Shown here piece after piece: positions 29,136-38,677 of a stretch of 64,000 nt of DNA. Source of the DNA: Rariglobus hedericola. Lineage in GTDB: Bacteria; Verrucomicrobiota; Verrucomicrobiia; Opitutales; Opitutaceae. The stretch spans positions 1,054,001 through 1,118,000 of the forward strand of contig NZ_VMBG01000001.1 in assembly GCF_007559335.1 (NCBI RefSeq), in the 5' to 3' direction. Position numbers and translations under genes: made by a program. The notes below the pieces were generated by a model. The model was not told where the DNA came from and searched no databases. It worked only from the letters and a program-made list of their open reading frames with translations. How positions within the stretch are numbered: position 1 is the first letter of the stretch; each line of letters starts with the position of its first letter.

Positions 29136-30284
29136 ATGATTACCAAAAAGCTCCGCCGGCTGCTCCTCGTTGCATTAGCCCCGATCCCCGCCCTGCTTCC
29201 CGCCGCCACAGTCGAGGAACGCCTGCAGGAACTCGAAAACAAAGTCAGCTCGCTCTCCACTGAAAACACCGCCCTGCGCCAGCAACTCGGTGTGGATTCC
29301 GCCAAAGGTTCGCCCGTCTTCATCACGGCATTCGGCAAGGAAAAGTCGCTCGCCGTCGGCGGCTACCTGCAATTTCAGGGTGAGTTTGGCGATTCGCCTG
29401 ACAGCCGTTTTCCCGCCGAGGACCGCCTGCTCATTCGTCGCGCCCGACTCGGCATCAAGGGATCGTTCGTTGAGAACGTTGATTTTGTCATGCAGGCCGA
29501 ATTCGGCAGCGGCACCCTCTCGCCGTCCGCCGGCTATCGTGCGCAACTCTCCGACGTCTACGTCGTCTGGAACAAGTTCGAACAGGCCAACGTCACCCTC
29601 GGCCAATTCAAAACCCCCTACGGTTACGAACAGCTCGCCGCGGATACCAAGCTGCCGCTCATCGAGCGCTCCTTGCCCAGCGACAAGCTCACCCTTTCCC
29701 GCCAGATCGGCGCGATGGTGTCAGGCGACTTCCTCGACAAACGCCTTCACTACGCCACCGGCCTTTTCAACGGCACCGGGGTCAACACCAATACCAACGA
29801 CAACGACTCCTTCACCTACGCCGGTCGCGTCAACGGCGTGCTCGTCAACAAATCCAAGTTCAAGCTCACCGCCGGCACCAACGTTTTCCAGACCCACGAC
29901 ACGGCCACGGCCCCCGGTTTCACCGGCAGTCGCAGCGGTCTCGGCTTCGACCTGCAGGCGGCCTCCGGTCCGCTTACGCTCGCCGCCGAATGGCTGCAAA
30001 CCAGCTCCGATCCCGATGTCGGCGCGAAATCAAAGTCCGATGGTTGGTCCGCGCTCGCCGGCTACCAGATCATTCCGAAAAAACTCCAGGCCGTCGTGCG
30101 CTACGAGACCTTCGATCCCAAGGACACGGTGGCTGGTGACAGCAGCGATCTTTGGACCCTCGGCTTCAACTACTTTCTCAAGGGGGACGAGCTGAAGCTC
30201 AGCCTCAACTACCTCCTGGGTGATCCCGCCGGCCCGCTCTCCGACCAGGGCCGTCTCCTCGCCCGCGTCCAGGTCATTTTTTAA
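29136..30284 (+). CDS. OprO/OprP-type phosphate-selective porin
   Basis: A 382-residue outer-membrane protein: signal peptide (LLLVALAPIPALLPAA), a short coiled coil (VEERLQELENKVSSLSTEN, about residues 26-44) as in OprO/P trimers, then a 16-strand type barrel ending in Phe (ARVQVIF). Motifs RLLIRRARLGIKG and LGQFKTPYGYEQL are typical of the family. Substrates in the family are phosphate or polyphosphate but vary. It is 48 bases after the heme receptor and 24 before a Cache protein. Confidence 0.88.
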   Translation: MITKKLRRLLLVALAPIPALLPAATVEERLQELENKVSSLSTENTALRQQLGVDSAKGSPVFITAFGKEKSLAVGGYLQFQGEFGDSPDSRFPAEDRLLIRRARLGIKGSFVENVDFVMQAEFGSGTLSPSAGYRAQLSDVYVVWNKFEQANVTLGQFKTPYGYEQLAADTKLPLIERSLPSDKLTLSRQIGAMVSGDFLDKRLHYATGLFNGTGVNTNTNDNDSFTYAGRVNGVLVNKSKFKLTAGTNVFQTHDTATAPGFTGSRSGLGFDLQAASGPLTLAAEWLQTSSDPDVGAKSKSDGWSALAGYQIIPKKLQAVVRYETFDPKDTVAGDSSDLWTLGFNYFLKGDELKLSLNYLLGDPAGPLSDQGRLLARVQVIF

Positions 30285-30308
30285 CCAAACCCCGTCATCT
30301 CTGAATCC

Positions 30309-30848
30309 ATGAAAATCCGCATCCTCCTTCTCTCCCTCGTGCTGGGCTCCGGCTTGCTGCACGCCGCCGATATCGACGCCGCCACCCAGGAAAAAATCCA
30401 CGCCAAGGTCGCCGAGATCAAAGCCTGGGCATCCGACCCCGCCCTCGCCGGAGCTGTCGCCGCTCAAAACGCCTCGCTCCCCGCCGACTATGCCGCGATG
30501 ACGCAGGACAAATGGAAATCCCTCACCGTGCTCGACCCGTTCGTGCGCTCCTTCTCCAAGAATCCCGCCGGCCTCTTTCTTAAGTCCAAGAAGGCCGACT
30601 GGGTGGCCGAGGCGTTCGTCTCCGATGCTCACGGACTGAAGGTCGCCTTTCTCTCCAAGCCTTCCGGCTGGATCCACGCCGGCAAGCCCAAGCACGACCA
30701 GCCCATGGCAGGCCATGACTGGCAGGGCGCCGTCGAGCTCGACGACTCCACCGGTCTCCAGCAGGTCCAGATCTCCGTGCCGGTCATTAAAGACGGCGCC
30801 GCGATCGGTGCGCTGGTCGTCGGAGTCGCCCTGTCCAAGCTGGAATAA
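30309..30848 (+). CDS. Stand-alone periplasmic Cache-like sensor protein
   Basis: A 179-residue protein with a signal peptide ([19 protein letters not shown]) and a single Cache/PDC-like domain ([41 protein letters not shown], about 150-175). It has no membrane anchor beyond the signal. The chemoreceptor 29 bases downstream lacks a Cache domain, so this protein may act as its diffusible ligand-binding partner; that pairing is inference. Confidence 0.7.
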   Translation: MKIRILLLSLVLGSGLLHAADIDAATQEKIHAKVAEIKAWASDPALAGAVAAQNASLPADYAAMTQDKWKSLTVLDPFVRSFSKNPAGLFLKSKKADWVAEAFVSDAHGLKVAFLSKPSGWIHAGKPKHDQPMAGHDWQGAVELDDSTGLQQVQISVPVIKDGAAIGALVVGVALSKLE

Positions 30849-30877
30849 TCCCCCCATCCGCTTTGCGGAGTCCGCCT

Positions 30878-32293
30878 ATGAAACGTTTCAGCCTGCCCCT
30901 TCAACTGGGTCTCTACATCGCCGCTTCCGTCCTGCTCACCCTCGCCGTGGCCGCCGGTTTGTATTCACTGGTTCGTTACACACAGAGGGACTCCGAAGGA
31001 CACATCGACATCATCCGAACCAGCAAGGACAGCGCCTATCGCCTGCTCGAGGAATCCTCGCTGGCCCATGCCGCCCTCAACACCTCCCTGCGCATCAAGG
31101 ACCCGGACGAACTTGAGTCGGCGCTTGCCAAACTCAAGACCGGCACCGAAGCGATCAACGCGCTCATCACCACCTTCGGTGAACCGGGAACTCCCTTAAA
31201 AACCGCCTACGGGCGGGAGACCGAGGCAGGGACCAAAAGCATCGGGTTTCTCCTCGCCGGTGAAAACGCCCGCGCGTTTGAAAACCTTCTGGAAGCGGTC
31301 AATCCCGCCCACGACAGTTTCCTCAGCGCGTTGAAGGCCTACAATGACCTCTGCGACGCCCGCGTGCGTGAGTCGGAAAACGAAGCCGCCGTCATGCTCG
31401 CCAGACGTCTCAAAATCGTCTTCAGCCTCTCTGCCGCCGGTCTGCTCATGATCATCGTGCTCGGCTGGTTTTTCCGCCGTCGCATCACCGCCCGGCTGCG
31501 CGTCGTCACCACCGAGATCGCCACCGCCGCCGATCTGGTGGCCAGCCATGCCAGCCGTGCCGCCGAGATGAGCGAGACCCTTTCCCGCGACGCCTGCAGC
31601 CAGGCCGCTTCCCTCGAGGAAACCAGCGCCTCGCTCAACGAGATCAGCAGCCTGTCGAAGGCCAACCACGAGCAGTCGCAGACCGCCGCCACCGTTGCCG
31701 CGGAAGCACGCTCCGCCGCCGAAGAAGGCACCCGCGAAATCGCCGCGCTCCAAATCGCCATGCGCGACATCGAGTCTTCCAGCGACGCCATCGGTAAAAT
31801 TATCAAGGGCATCGACGAGATCGCCTTCCAGACCAACATCCTCGCCCTCAACGCCGCCGTCGAGGCCGCCCGCGCGGGTGAGGCCGGCGCAGGGTTTGCC
31901 GTCGTCGCCGACGAAGTGCGCGCCCTGGCCCAGCGCGCCGCCGCCGCCTCTCGCGACACCGCCGATCGTATCTCTGAATCCATCGAACGCAGCCGTCGCG
32001 GTGCCGCCCTCGGCAATCGCGCCGCCAAATGCCTCGAAACCATCGTCAGTCGCGCCGCCCAGGTCGACGATATCACCCGCCAGATTGCCACCGCCCTCAA
32101 CGAACAGGATCAGGGTATTCATCAGGTGAATGCCGCCATCAGCCAGATCGACACCCTGACCCAGTCCGGAGCCGCCAACGCCGAGCAAGGCGCCGCCAGC
32201 GCGACCGAACTCCAAGGCCAGTCCGCAATCCTCGGCAAATCTGTCGTCACCCTCGAACAGCTCGCCGGCGTCTCGGCTGCGGCCACGACCTGA
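30878..32293 (+). CDS. Methyl-accepting chemotaxis protein
   Basis: 471 residues. ATG at 30878 is chosen over one 15 bases upstream because GGAG lies 8 bases before it. TM1 (about 10-32), helical periplasmic domain (about 35-185), TM2 (about 187-208), then the signalling coiled coil with [20 protein letters not shown] and [21 protein letters not shown]. Final gene of the heme-receptor, porin, Cache unit. Confidence 0.92.
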   Translation: MKRFSLPLQLGLYIAASVLLTLAVAAGLYSLVRYTQRDSEGHIDIIRTSKDSAYRLLEESSLAHAALNTSLRIKDPDELESALAKLKTGTEAINALITTFGEPGTPLKTAYGRETEAGTKSIGFLLAGENARAFENLLEAVNPAHDSFLSALKAYNDLCDARVRESENEAAVMLARRLKIVFSLSAAGLLMIIVLGWFFRRRITARLRVVTTEIATAADLVASHASRAAEMSETLSRDACSQAASLEETSASLNEISSLSKANHEQSQTAATVAAEARSAAEEGTREIAALQIAMRDIESSSDAIGKIIKGIDEIAFQTNILALNAAVEAARAGEAGAGFAVVADEVRALAQRAAAASRDTADRISESIERSRRGAALGNRAAKCLETIVSRAAQVDDITRQIATALNEQDQGIHQVNAAISQIDTLTQSGAANAEQGAASATELQGQSAILGKSVVTLEQLAGVSAAATT

Positions 32294-32519
32294 TTCTTGG
32301 CGTGGCAGATGATTCTGCGCGAGGTTCTCACGCACGCTCCCGCCCGGCTTGAGCCTGTGCTCAGGTTCGCTCGGGGGTTGGACGTCAAACATTTCAGAAT
32401 ACACCATAAAACCATCACGATGCGCTCAACTTCTTAATCGACGCGACGAACATAAGGGCAAACCACACCGGGATAATGCAGTCGATTAGGCTGCTTTCCC
32501 AGGTGCCCACCTTATCATC

Positions 32520-34028
32520 ATGAAAAACTGGACCATCGGAAAACGTATTATTGTCGGCGGGGGCACTCTCCTTGCCCTCTTGCTGATTGTCGCCGCCATC
32601 GGCTTCACCGGGCTTGAACGCATCCACACAAAAAGCATCGAATCGCTCAAGGAGGATGCGATCCCCGGCATCACCAACATCGCCGAAATCGCCACCAATA
32701 CGCTGCGCGCCCATGTGCGCATGCTCACGGCGGGCACGGCGACGACTGTTGAAGCCCGCGAACAAAACCTGGCCACCATGGGCAAGCTTGCCACGGAGAT
32801 TCAAGGCTTCCTTGAAACTTACGAAAAATACATAACCCAGGATGAGGACCGGAATAACTTTGAACTGCTCAAAAAGAAGCGTGAAGCCTACGTTCTGGAG
32901 CGCGCCCGCTACGTCGAACTGGTGCGTGCCGGCAAGCGTGACGAAGCCCACGCCTTCGCCGCGGAAGCGCTGGAGAAAACCTACGGAGAGTATCGCGACC
33001 TCACCCTGCTCATGCTTCACTTCAACGAAGATAATGCCGCGAAGGCAACCGACGATTTGGTTTCCATCGCCCGCCGCTCCGTGACCGCTTCGCTCATCGT
33101 CGCCATCGCCAGCCTGGCCATCGCGCTCGCCTTGGGTTGGATCATCATACGCAGCATCAACCGTGCGCTCCGCGAAATGGCGCAGACGCTCGACGACGCC
33201 TCCTCGCAAGTCGGTGCCGCCGCCGCCCAAGTCTCCGCCAGCAGCCAGTCCCTCGCCGAGGGCTCCAGCGAACAGGCCGCCAGCTTGGAAGAAACCAGTT
33301 CGTCCCTCGAAGAGTTCTCTTCGATGACCAAGCGCAACGCCGACAACGCAACCTCCGCCAAATCCCTCTCCGGTGAGACCCGCGCCTCCGCCGAGACTGG
33401 CAACACCGACATGACCGAGATGCGCCAGGCCATGGACGCCATCAAGACGTCCTCGAACGACATCGCCAAAATCATCAAGACGATCGACGAGATCGCCTTC
33501 CAGACGAACATACTCGCGCTCAACGCGGCCGTCGAAGCCGCGCGCGCCGGCGAAGCCGGTGCCGGATTCGCCGTCGTGGCCGATGAAGTGCGCAACCTCG
33601 CCCAACGCTCCGCCCAGTCCGCCAAGGAGACTGCCAGCAAGATCGAAACCGCCATCCAAAGCGGCGAACACGGTGTGCGCATTTCCGACAAAGTCGCCGC
33701 CTCACTCGGCATCATCATGGAAAAAGCCCGCCAGGTAGATGAAATCGTCGCCGAAATCGCGGTCGCCTCCCAAGAGCAGACTCAAGGCATCAGTCAGATC
33801 AACACCGCGATGAGCCAGATGGACAAAGTCACCCAGTCCAACGCCGGCAGCGCCGAGGAAACCGCCGCCGCCGCCGAAGAGCTCAACAGCCAGGCCGCCG
33901 TGTTGCAGGACAACGTCAGCCAGCTCCGTCATCTCGTCGGTGGCACCCAGGCGTCCCCCGTGCCCTCCACGCAAGTTCGCCCGACCACCAAAATCGGCAC
34001 CGCCCGCGGCCACGCCATGCCCGCCTGA
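32520..34028 (+). CDS. Methyl-accepting chemotaxis protein with four-helix-bundle sensor
   Basis: A 502-residue receptor: TM1 (about 11-31), 4HB_MCP-type periplasmic domain (about 33-188), TM2 (about 190-212), cytoplasmic signalling domain with conserved tip [20 protein letters not shown]. It stands alone after a 226-bp gap and ends in a strong terminator just before the cassette array. Confidence 0.93.
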   Translation: MKNWTIGKRIIVGGGTLLALLLIVAAIGFTGLERIHTKSIESLKEDAIPGITNIAEIATNTLRAHVRMLTAGTATTVEAREQNLATMGKLATEIQGFLETYEKYITQDEDRNNFELLKKKREAYVLERARYVELVRAGKRDEAHAFAAEALEKTYGEYRDLTLLMLHFNEDNAAKATDDLVSIARRSVTASLIVAIASLAIALALGWIIIRSINRALREMAQTLDDASSQVGAAAAQVSASSQSLAEGSSEQAASLEETSSSLEEFSSMTKRNADNATSAKSLSGETRASAETGNTDMTEMRQAMDAIKTSSNDIAKIIKTIDEIAFQTNILALNAAVEAARAGEAGAGFAVVADEVRNLAQRSAQSAKETASKIETAIQSGEHGVRISDKVAASLGIIMEKARQVDEIVAEIAVASQEQTQGISQINTAMSQMDKVTQSNAGSAEETAAAAEELNSQAAVLQDNVSQLRHLVGGTQASPVPSTQVRPTTKIGTARGHAMPA

Positions 34029-34052
34029 TCTCGCTTCGCCAACCCGCAGACA

Positions 34053-34090
34053 AAAAAGGCCGGACGTCATAAGTGACGCCCGGCCTTTTT
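34053..34090 (+). terminator. Intrinsic terminator after the last chemoreceptor
   Basis: AAAAAGGCCGG ... CCGGCCTTTTT with an inner stem (ACGTCA/TGACGC) around TAAG. It closes the chemoreceptor transcript immediately left of the cassette array and resembles the terminator on the other side (42924-42963). Confidence 0.92.
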
Positions 34091-34185
34091 ATTCATCAAA
34101 TTATTTGCCGCGTTTTGCGTTCAACCCCCGCTTTCCACGGTGCAATCACGAGACGTGACAACTAATGTCATTCTTGCAGCGCGCA

Positions 34186-34572
34186 CTATTGGGCCGGATT
34201 GGTGGATTCAGGAAGTGGGCTGATTTCCATTTTATCGATCAAGCCCTGCGCAACAGTGAACCGATGCCCAACGTGGACATCGGCCAAGATTGTCCCCGCC
34301 AAGTCGCGAACAACCTGATGAACATCGACTAAAATCCTTCCGTCATCTTCCAGATAAAATGCTACTGGATCCACGTGTGGGTTGATCTCGCTCCATTGCT
34401 CCGTCCAATAAGCACGAATTTCTTCCGGCCCACGGACAAACCCACCCTTAAACGCTTTCGGCCAAGCTACATCTGGTTTCATGGTAGCGAGAGCAGCGTC
34501 GATGTCTCGCGCGTTGAATGCGGTGTAGGCCGCACGGAGCAGTGCGATTTCTGATGCAGATGGATTTGGCAT
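34186..34572 (-). CDS. SnoaL/NTF2-like protein at the array edge
   Basis: A 128-residue single-domain protein of the SnoaL-like NTF2 fold (IALLRAAYTAFNARDIDAAL; MKPDVAWPKAFKGG; GPEEIRAYWTEQWS). The family includes enzymes and binding proteins, so no reaction is named. It lies beyond the degenerate last attC site (34621-34695) with no attC after it. It is either flanking chromosomal DNA or a cassette fixed in place by loss of its recombination site. Confidence 0.75.
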   Translation of the reverse strand: MPNPSASEIALLRAAYTAFNARDIDAALATMKPDVAWPKAFKGGFVRGPEEIRAYWTEQWSEINPHVDPVAFYLEDDGRILVDVHQVVRDLAGTILADVHVGHRFTVAQGLIDKMEISPLPESTNPAQ

Positions 34573-34620
34573 AGGCGAAGCGCTGAAGGGATATAAAAGA
34601 GGCTAAATGACGACTGCCTT

Positions 34621-34695
34621 GCGAAATGCTTTAGATCAGACATGACCGTAGCCGGCGTGACAGTGCGGGTCATTGTCTGTAACGACTGGTTGGGC
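34621..34695 (-). repeat. attC site A, last in array, degenerate
   Basis: Right core GTTGGGC is intact, but the opposite core reads GCGAAAT instead of GCCCAAC. Inner boxes are kept (CTTTAGATCAGACAT, TGTCTGTAACGACTG). It is the shortest site and probably inactive. Confidence 0.75.
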
Positions 34696-34702
34696 TCCGT
34701 TT

Positions 34703-35194
34703 TCATTTCTTCTCTAATTCGTAAAATGGTGTTTTGGAGTCTATTTTATATAGCTCACCGCCGTCCTTCAGGCTTCTGAATACATCAGGTAAAGGAAGTA
34801 GAGTATCTAAATAAGTCAGTGATTCTTTTCCGTCTAAGACGAAAAGACCGGAGCGTCCCGCCCATGTGCTGCAAAATCCACATAAAGTAACCATCCCGCC
34901 TTTATTGTCACCTTTCACAATCTCGACCAGATATCCAGGCGAATGACCACAAAAGGGGACGTCGTTGCTTCGGGATAATTCTTTCTTTAATAATTCGGCC
35001 AATTTTTCCGATTCTTTAAGCGTAAGATCACGGGTGCCGATTACATCTGCCTGCTTGTCGCCGTAAAATGTAGGCATGAATTTTTCGGTGAATCGAACAC
35101 CGCGTGGATCAATCGCATAGACGCGATAGCGGATCGATTCCGCTTTTACTGCGGAGATCAATAGAACGAATAAGACTAAAGCTCGAATTTTCAT
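34703..35194 (-). CDS. Cassette 16: secreted hypothetical protein
   Basis: A 163-residue protein with a signal peptide (MKIRALVLFVLLISAVKA). Two Cys pairs (PFCGHS and LCGFC) could form disulfides. No family recognised. The stop TGA lies in the conserved box directly before attC A. Confidence 0.7.
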   Translation of the reverse strand: MKIRALVLFVLLISAVKAESIRYRVYAIDPRGVRFTEKFMPTFYGDKQADVIGTRDLTLKESEKLAELLKKELSRSNDVPFCGHSPGYLVEIVKGDNKGGMVTLCGFCSTWAGRSGLFVLDGKESLTYLDTLLPLPDVFRSLKDGGELYKIDSKTPFYELEKK

Positions 35195-35200
35195 TATATT

Positions 35201-35288
35201 GCCTACCGTTCTGGGTCAGACATGCGGGCCCTGTGCTATCGCATTCATGGGGAGCGTAAACCGCATTGTCTGTAGCCGCTGGTTGGGC
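35201..35288 (-). repeat. attC site B
   Basis: Cores GCCTACC and GTTGGGC; the first differs from RYYYAAC at one base. Inner boxes GGGTCAGACAT and TTGTCTGTAGC are conserved; the centre is unlike other sites. Confidence 0.8.
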
Positions 35289-35298
35289 TCCGTGGTTT

Positions 35299-35850
35299 TC
35301 ATTTCTTTTCTTCGGTGAAAATTTGGACTTTCACATCGACTGTCCATGACTGTGGTTTTGTGGGAAATGGATTCAGGAAAAATGAACTGTATTCAGAAGC
35401 CTCTAATAATACATCGAAATGACTCTGATCTAATTTGGTGATGGTTCCTGTGATCAAACTCTTACTTGAATTCCCTTCTCCGCCACTCTTTCGCTCTCGC
35501 GTAAATATTAATGAACTATCGCTTCGGCTTCTTACGGTGACAGGTTCGACCCACATTGGCGGCCTGTCATGATAGCCTAAAACTAGATAAAAAATTTGGG
35601 TCTCTGGGTCTTTGCAGATAGAGAAAAAATCTGGCCTATTCGGGTTCGTTGAGACGCCTTGAAGCAGCGTGTTCTCGACAATAGAAGAATTCGCGATCCA
35701 TTCGGGCGGAGAACCTGAATAGGAAAATACCCCAGAATGCATATCGAAAGGCCCTAAAAATACCACTGGGTGAATCTTCTTTTGAGTGGGCGCGCTACAT
35801 CCAGATATGAAAAATACTGTAAGCGCCAGAATTGATACGATTATTTTCAT
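35299..35850 (-). CDS. Cassette 15: hypothetical lipoprotein
   Basis: A 183-residue protein with a type II signal: lipobox FISGC, Cys18. The remainder is beta-rich with no known motif. The start lies 7 bases from the attC C core, and the stop TGA is part of the conserved box before attC B. Confidence 0.7.
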   Translation of the reverse strand: MKIIVSILALTVFFISGCSAPTQKKIHPVVFLGPFDMHSGVFSYSGSPPEWIANSSIVENTLLQGVSTNPNRPDFFSICKDPETQIFYLVLGYHDRPPMWVEPVTVRSRSDSSLIFTRERKSGGEGNSSKSLITGTITKLDQSHFDVLLEASEYSSFFLNPFPTKPQSWTVDVKVQIFTEEKK

Positions 35851-35856
35851 TTTTTG

Positions 35857-35946
35857 CCCAACGTTCCGGGTCAGACATGCCGAGCCAAAGACTTTAAAAG
35901 CTGAAAGGGGAAGCGCCGAGGTATTGTCTGTAGCCGCTGGTTGGGC
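35857..35946 (-). repeat. attC site C
   Basis: Cores GCCCAAC and GTTGGGC are fully complementary. The central region (CATGCCGAGCC ... GCTGAAAG) is nearly the same as in site F. Confidence 0.9.
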
Positions 35947-35956
35947 TCCGTGGTTT

Positions 35957-36289
35957 TCATTTCATTGGTTCACAATTAAATACAACCGTTCGAAATGTTG
36001 CTTCTCCATCCATATAAATACGGATAAAGTCATAAGATCGCTCTGGCTCTCGTGGCCATGCTGAAAGAATCTTTCTTATTTCCGCTTCATCGGCATATCG
36101 GGCCATATAGTAAAGCCGACCAGTGGATTCATTTTCTAGTGATATAGAAAACACTCGAACTGGCTTTTTAAAATCCGACTGCGCGATTTTCGACTGCGCG
36201 ATTTTCAAAGCAGCATCGAATTGGAGGATTTCTTCTGCGCTGCAAAATGTCGACAACGAAATAAATAACAGGGTGATGAGTGATTTCAT
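35957..36289 (-). CDS. Cassette 14: secreted hypothetical protein
   Basis: 110 residues from the ATG at 36289 (an upstream start would lie inside the attC core). Signal peptide MKSLITLLFISLSTFCSA. It contains a small in-frame duplication, KIAQSKIAQS, from a perfect 15-bp tandem repeat at 36177-36206. Stop TGA is in the conserved pre-attC box. Confidence 0.65.
   Translation of the reverse strand: MKSLITLLFISLSTFCSAEEILQFDAALKIAQSKIAQSDFKKPVRVFSISLENESTGRLYYMARYADEAEIRKILSAWPREPERSYDFIRIYMDGEATFRTVVFNCEPMK
36177..36206. repeat. 15-bp perfect tandem duplication
   Basis: GACTGCGCGATTTTC occurs twice in a row inside cassette 14 and adds five residues in frame. Confidence 0.85.
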
Positions 36290-36295
36290 TTTATT

Positions 36296-36393
36296 GCCCA
36301 ACGCTTTAGATCAGACATGCGGTTTGCTGGCGCGACGGGTGCGAAGCAGCCGGCGTGACAGCAAACTGCATTGTCTGTAACGCCTGGTTCGGC
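36296..36393 (-). repeat. attC site D
   Basis: Cores GCCCAAC and GTTCGGC. Inner boxes conserved; 98 bp. Confidence 0.88.
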
Positions 36394-36400
36394 TCCGTTT

Positions 36401-36619
36401 TCATTCGTCTATTCCGATGGTTATGATCTTCGCAACCGGAACAGCGGCAAAATAGGATACAGCACCAGCTGCCAATATTGGCAGAAATGCGCCAAGGGCC
36501 ATTCCTGCCATGCCGCTCATCATCAGCGCAGTAATTAGCAGTGCAACTGCCCCATAACCTAGGAGAAGAATTCCGATAGATCGGAAAATACAAACGAGAA
36601 CTTTTTGGTATCGTTTCAT
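36401..36619 (-). CDS. Cassette 13: small membrane protein
   Basis: 72 residues from the ATG at 36619. Two hydrophobic helices (about 10-32 and 40-65) with Gly/Ala-rich cores and a basic N-terminus. No family recognised. The stop is the conserved TGA before attC D. Confidence 0.6.
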   Translation of the reverse strand: MKRYQKVLVCIFRSIGILLLGYGAVALLITALMMSGMAGMALGAFLPILAAGAVSYFAAVPVAKIITIGIDE

Positions 36620-36631
36620 GATTTTTATTTT

Positions 36632-36730
36632 GCCGAACGTCAAAGATCAGACACGACCGCAGCTGGCGCGGTGCGTGCGACAGCACGATCCGTGACAGCT
36701 GTGATCGTTGTCTGTAACGACTGGTTCGGC
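36632..36730 (-). repeat. attC site E
   Basis: Cores GCCGAAC and GTTCGGC, compensatory changes that keep pairing. The centre resembles sites O and K (ACGACCGCAGCTGGCGCG). Confidence 0.9.
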
Positions 36731-36740
36731 TCCGTGGTTT

Positions 36741-37139
36741 TCATTTGATTCTGATGTATGAAATTACGCTTTCAGGATTTTCCCATTCGGAAATCGGCTT
36801 ATCGCTCCACTCAAGCACGACCTTGTAGGTAACTTTATGGTATTTCTCTTTCATCTTTTCGATAGCTTCTTTCCCGATTGTTTGGCCGCCCACCTTTTCT
36901 TTTCTTCCTTTTTGTGCGGCACTAAACCAGCCGGAGCCAACAATAGAACTTTGATCGAGATTCCAAGAGCCATCGCCATCAGTAGACCAGCCTTCGCAAA
37001 TTATAGTGAATCTTAGCGGAGCACCTGAGTCATTAAAGCAACTGACGACTAACGACCCATCGGACGCAGAATATGATTCTGAGCGTGGTGCTCCCAGCAG
37101 GAAGGACGGCAAGAGTAGCAGTAGAGTTAGGTATTTCAT
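36741..37139 (-). CDS. Cassette 12: secreted hypothetical protein
   Basis: A 132-residue protein with a signal peptide (MKYLTLLLLLPSFLLG) and a beta-rich N-terminal half (SLVVSCFNDSGAPLRFTIIC). No family recognised. Ends in the conserved TGA box. Confidence 0.68.
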   Translation of the reverse strand: MKYLTLLLLLPSFLLGAPRSESYSASDGSLVVSCFNDSGAPLRFTIICEGWSTDGDGSWNLDQSSIVGSGWFSAAQKGRKEKVGGQTIGKEAIEKMKEKYHKVTYKVVLEWSDKPISEWENPESVISYIRIK

Positions 37140-37147
37140 GTTTTATT

Positions 37148-37238
37148 GCCCAACGTTTCGTATCAGACATGCCGAGCCGGAGACTTTAAATGCTGAAAGT
37201 GGAGGCGCCGAGGCATTGTCTGTAGCCGCTGGTTAGGC
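37148..37238 (-). repeat. attC site F
   Basis: Cores GCCCAAC and GTTAGGC. The centre is nearly identical to site C. The right core contains the stop codon of the next gene. Confidence 0.9.
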
Positions 37239-37685
37239 GAGTTTGATTTTCCCGACTCTTTCTTCGAATGATCCATAAATTGCGACATCGGCTCCGTAGA
37301 AGCCCTGTAACGTGGAGATCCTGAGCAGGGTGCGCTGAATCAAACTACTCAAATTTGCCGGAATGCGGCGCGCATCCTCTCCAAGCCAATCGATAAGGGC
37401 GATGTAGCAACTCGCGCCATCAGGGTCCAGAGCGCTATCATCCGAGAGCAAGTAGCGCGAATAGGCCTGAAGGTAATAGCAGCATGGGATAAATGGCATC
37501 CACATAACATCCTCCTGATAGAGCATCGAATTCTCGCCGAACATCATTTCCGCTTCTTCTAGCGATTTACCAAAGAAATGTTTGTGGGCGGAAGTCGTGT
37601 CCAACGTCCACTCCTCGCTGTGCCATTCTGATTCGCGTGGCAGCTTGGTGAGCAAATCACTGGGCAATACTTTCGGAAGGCGCAT
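37233..37685 (-). CDS. Cassette 11: hypothetical cytoplasmic protein
   Basis: A 150-residue protein with no signal or TM helix, Trp/Tyr-rich in the middle (MWMPFIPCCYYLQAYSRYL). Its last two codons, GCC TAA, are bases of the attC R'' core, so the recombination site supplies the stop. Function unknown. Confidence 0.7.
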   Translation of the reverse strand: MRLPKVLPSDLLTKLPRESEWHSEEWTLDTTSAHKHFFGKSLEEAEMMFGENSMLYQEDVMWMPFIPCCYYLQAYSRYLLSDDSALDPDGASCYIALIDWLGEDARRIPANLSSLIQRTLLRISTLQGFYGADVAIYGSFEERVGKIKLA

Positions 37686-37691
37686 TTTTTT

Positions 37692-37790
37692 GCCTAACGC
37701 TTTAGATCAGACATTTCGTGCGGTGGCACACAAAGCGGCTCCGCCGCGACTGTGACAGTGCACGAAATTGTCTGTAATGACTGGTTCGGC
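37692..37790 (-). repeat. attC site G
   Basis: Cores GCCTAAC and GTTCGGC, 99 bp. Member of a near-identical set with H, J, M and N (TTTCGTGCGGTGGCACAC in the arm). Confidence 0.92.
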
Positions 37791-37813
37791 TCCGTGGTTT
37801 TTATTTTCCAAAA

Positions 37814-38074
37814 TCATGAGGTCTGCTTTAGCTTTCGATAGGCAGCTAATAGTCTTCCGCGATTACCCCAGTCCTCCGTCTCATCCTCGACTTTTGGATT
37901 TATGAAAGTCCCATCATCAGATATGATAGGAATAGACTCTAATCCCATCGCTGCGGCTGCTTTTTTCTGCTCCGGCGTTTCGCTTCGAATGCCAAGCATC
38001 TCTTTTGTATGCATCCAGTCGGCATCGAAGACCTGTTCGAATGCGGCGATAAACTCTTTTGTTTCGGGGCTCAT
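37814..38074 (-). CDS. Cassette 10: small hypothetical protein
   Basis: An 86-residue soluble, charged protein (MSPETKEFIAAFEQVFDADW; ends RLLAAYRKLKQTS). No motif recognised. The stop lies 24 bases before the attC G core, the longest 3' gap in the array. Confidence 0.6.
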   Translation of the reverse strand: MSPETKEFIAAFEQVFDADWMHTKEMLGIRSETPEQKKAAAAMGLESIPIISDDGTFINPKVEDETEDWGNRGRLLAAYRKLKQTS

Positions 38075-38080
38075 AATTTT

Positions 38081-38179
38081 GCCGAACGTTATCGGTCAGA
38101 CATTTCGTGCGGTGGCACACAAAGCGGCTCCGCCGCGACTGTGACACTGCACGAAATTGTCTGTAACGACTGGTTGGGC
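38081..38179 (-). repeat. attC site H
   Basis: Cores GCCGAAC and GTTGGGC, 99 bp, same set as G, J, M and N. Confidence 0.92.
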
Positions 38180-38190
38180 CTCCGTGGTTT

Positions 38191-38667
38191 TCATTTTTTG
38201 GGTCTTCTATCGGGCCAATCCCACGCTTTATGATTCAGTCGCTTATCTGGAGGAAGTGGACCAAAAGAAAAGGTGGAGGCTGTAGAAAGATACTTCTGCG
38301 GTATTTCTTCTCTTTCAATAAAAGCTTTGATGATAATACGCGCATCGCGCATTTGGAGAACCTGGGATGTATCAACTTCGATATAGCCATCCATACTCTC
38401 AATTCCGGTTTTTACGCCTGTGCAGATACTGCGGCCCCAAGTCAGATGCTTAAAATTGCGTTCTGAGTCATAGGTTCTCGTTTCAATAGTAAGTTGATTT
38501 TTGGACCCCGCGCATTGGACGTAGCTGCCATCCTTCAGCTCAAAAACGATGAAATCGGGGCCTTTATTTGCGAAGTAGGATAATCGGGATAAAACGATCT
38601 CCCAGTCGTATAGAAATATGACTCCACCGTTCGCTGGATGGAGGAGGACTTTTCCCGGGAATGGCAT
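38191..38667 (-). CDS. Cassette 9: hypothetical protein
   Basis: 158 residues from the ATG at 38667; the longer frame would run through attC I. The sequence is beta-rich (PANGGVIFLYDWEIVLSRL; FIVFELKDGSYVQC) with no signal peptide. Unrecognised. Ends in a TGA in the conserved box. Confidence 0.65.
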   Translation of the reverse strand: MPFPGKVLLHPANGGVIFLYDWEIVLSRLSYFANKGPDFIVFELKDGSYVQCAGSKNQLTIETRTYDSERNFKHLTWGRSICTGVKTGIESMDGYIEVDTSQVLQMRDARIIIKAFIEREEIPQKYLSTASTFSFGPLPPDKRLNHKAWDWPDRRPKK

Positions 38668-38677
38668 TTTATTTTTT

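Noticed and set aside
32298-32315. Sigma-54-like TGGCAG...CTGC before the last chemoreceptor
   Set aside because: The GG-GC spacing is 11 bases instead of 10 and the site is over 200 bases from the gene.
32415-33671. 418-residue minus-strand open frame opposite a chemoreceptor
   Set aside because: Shadow of the conserved chemoreceptor coiled coil; similar frames occur opposite the other receptors.
34479-34706. Frame starting MKTEPNQSLQT across attC A
   Set aside because: It begins in the conserved pre-attC box and reads the site itself; similar MKTEPNQ frames occur at several sites and are attC translations, not genes.
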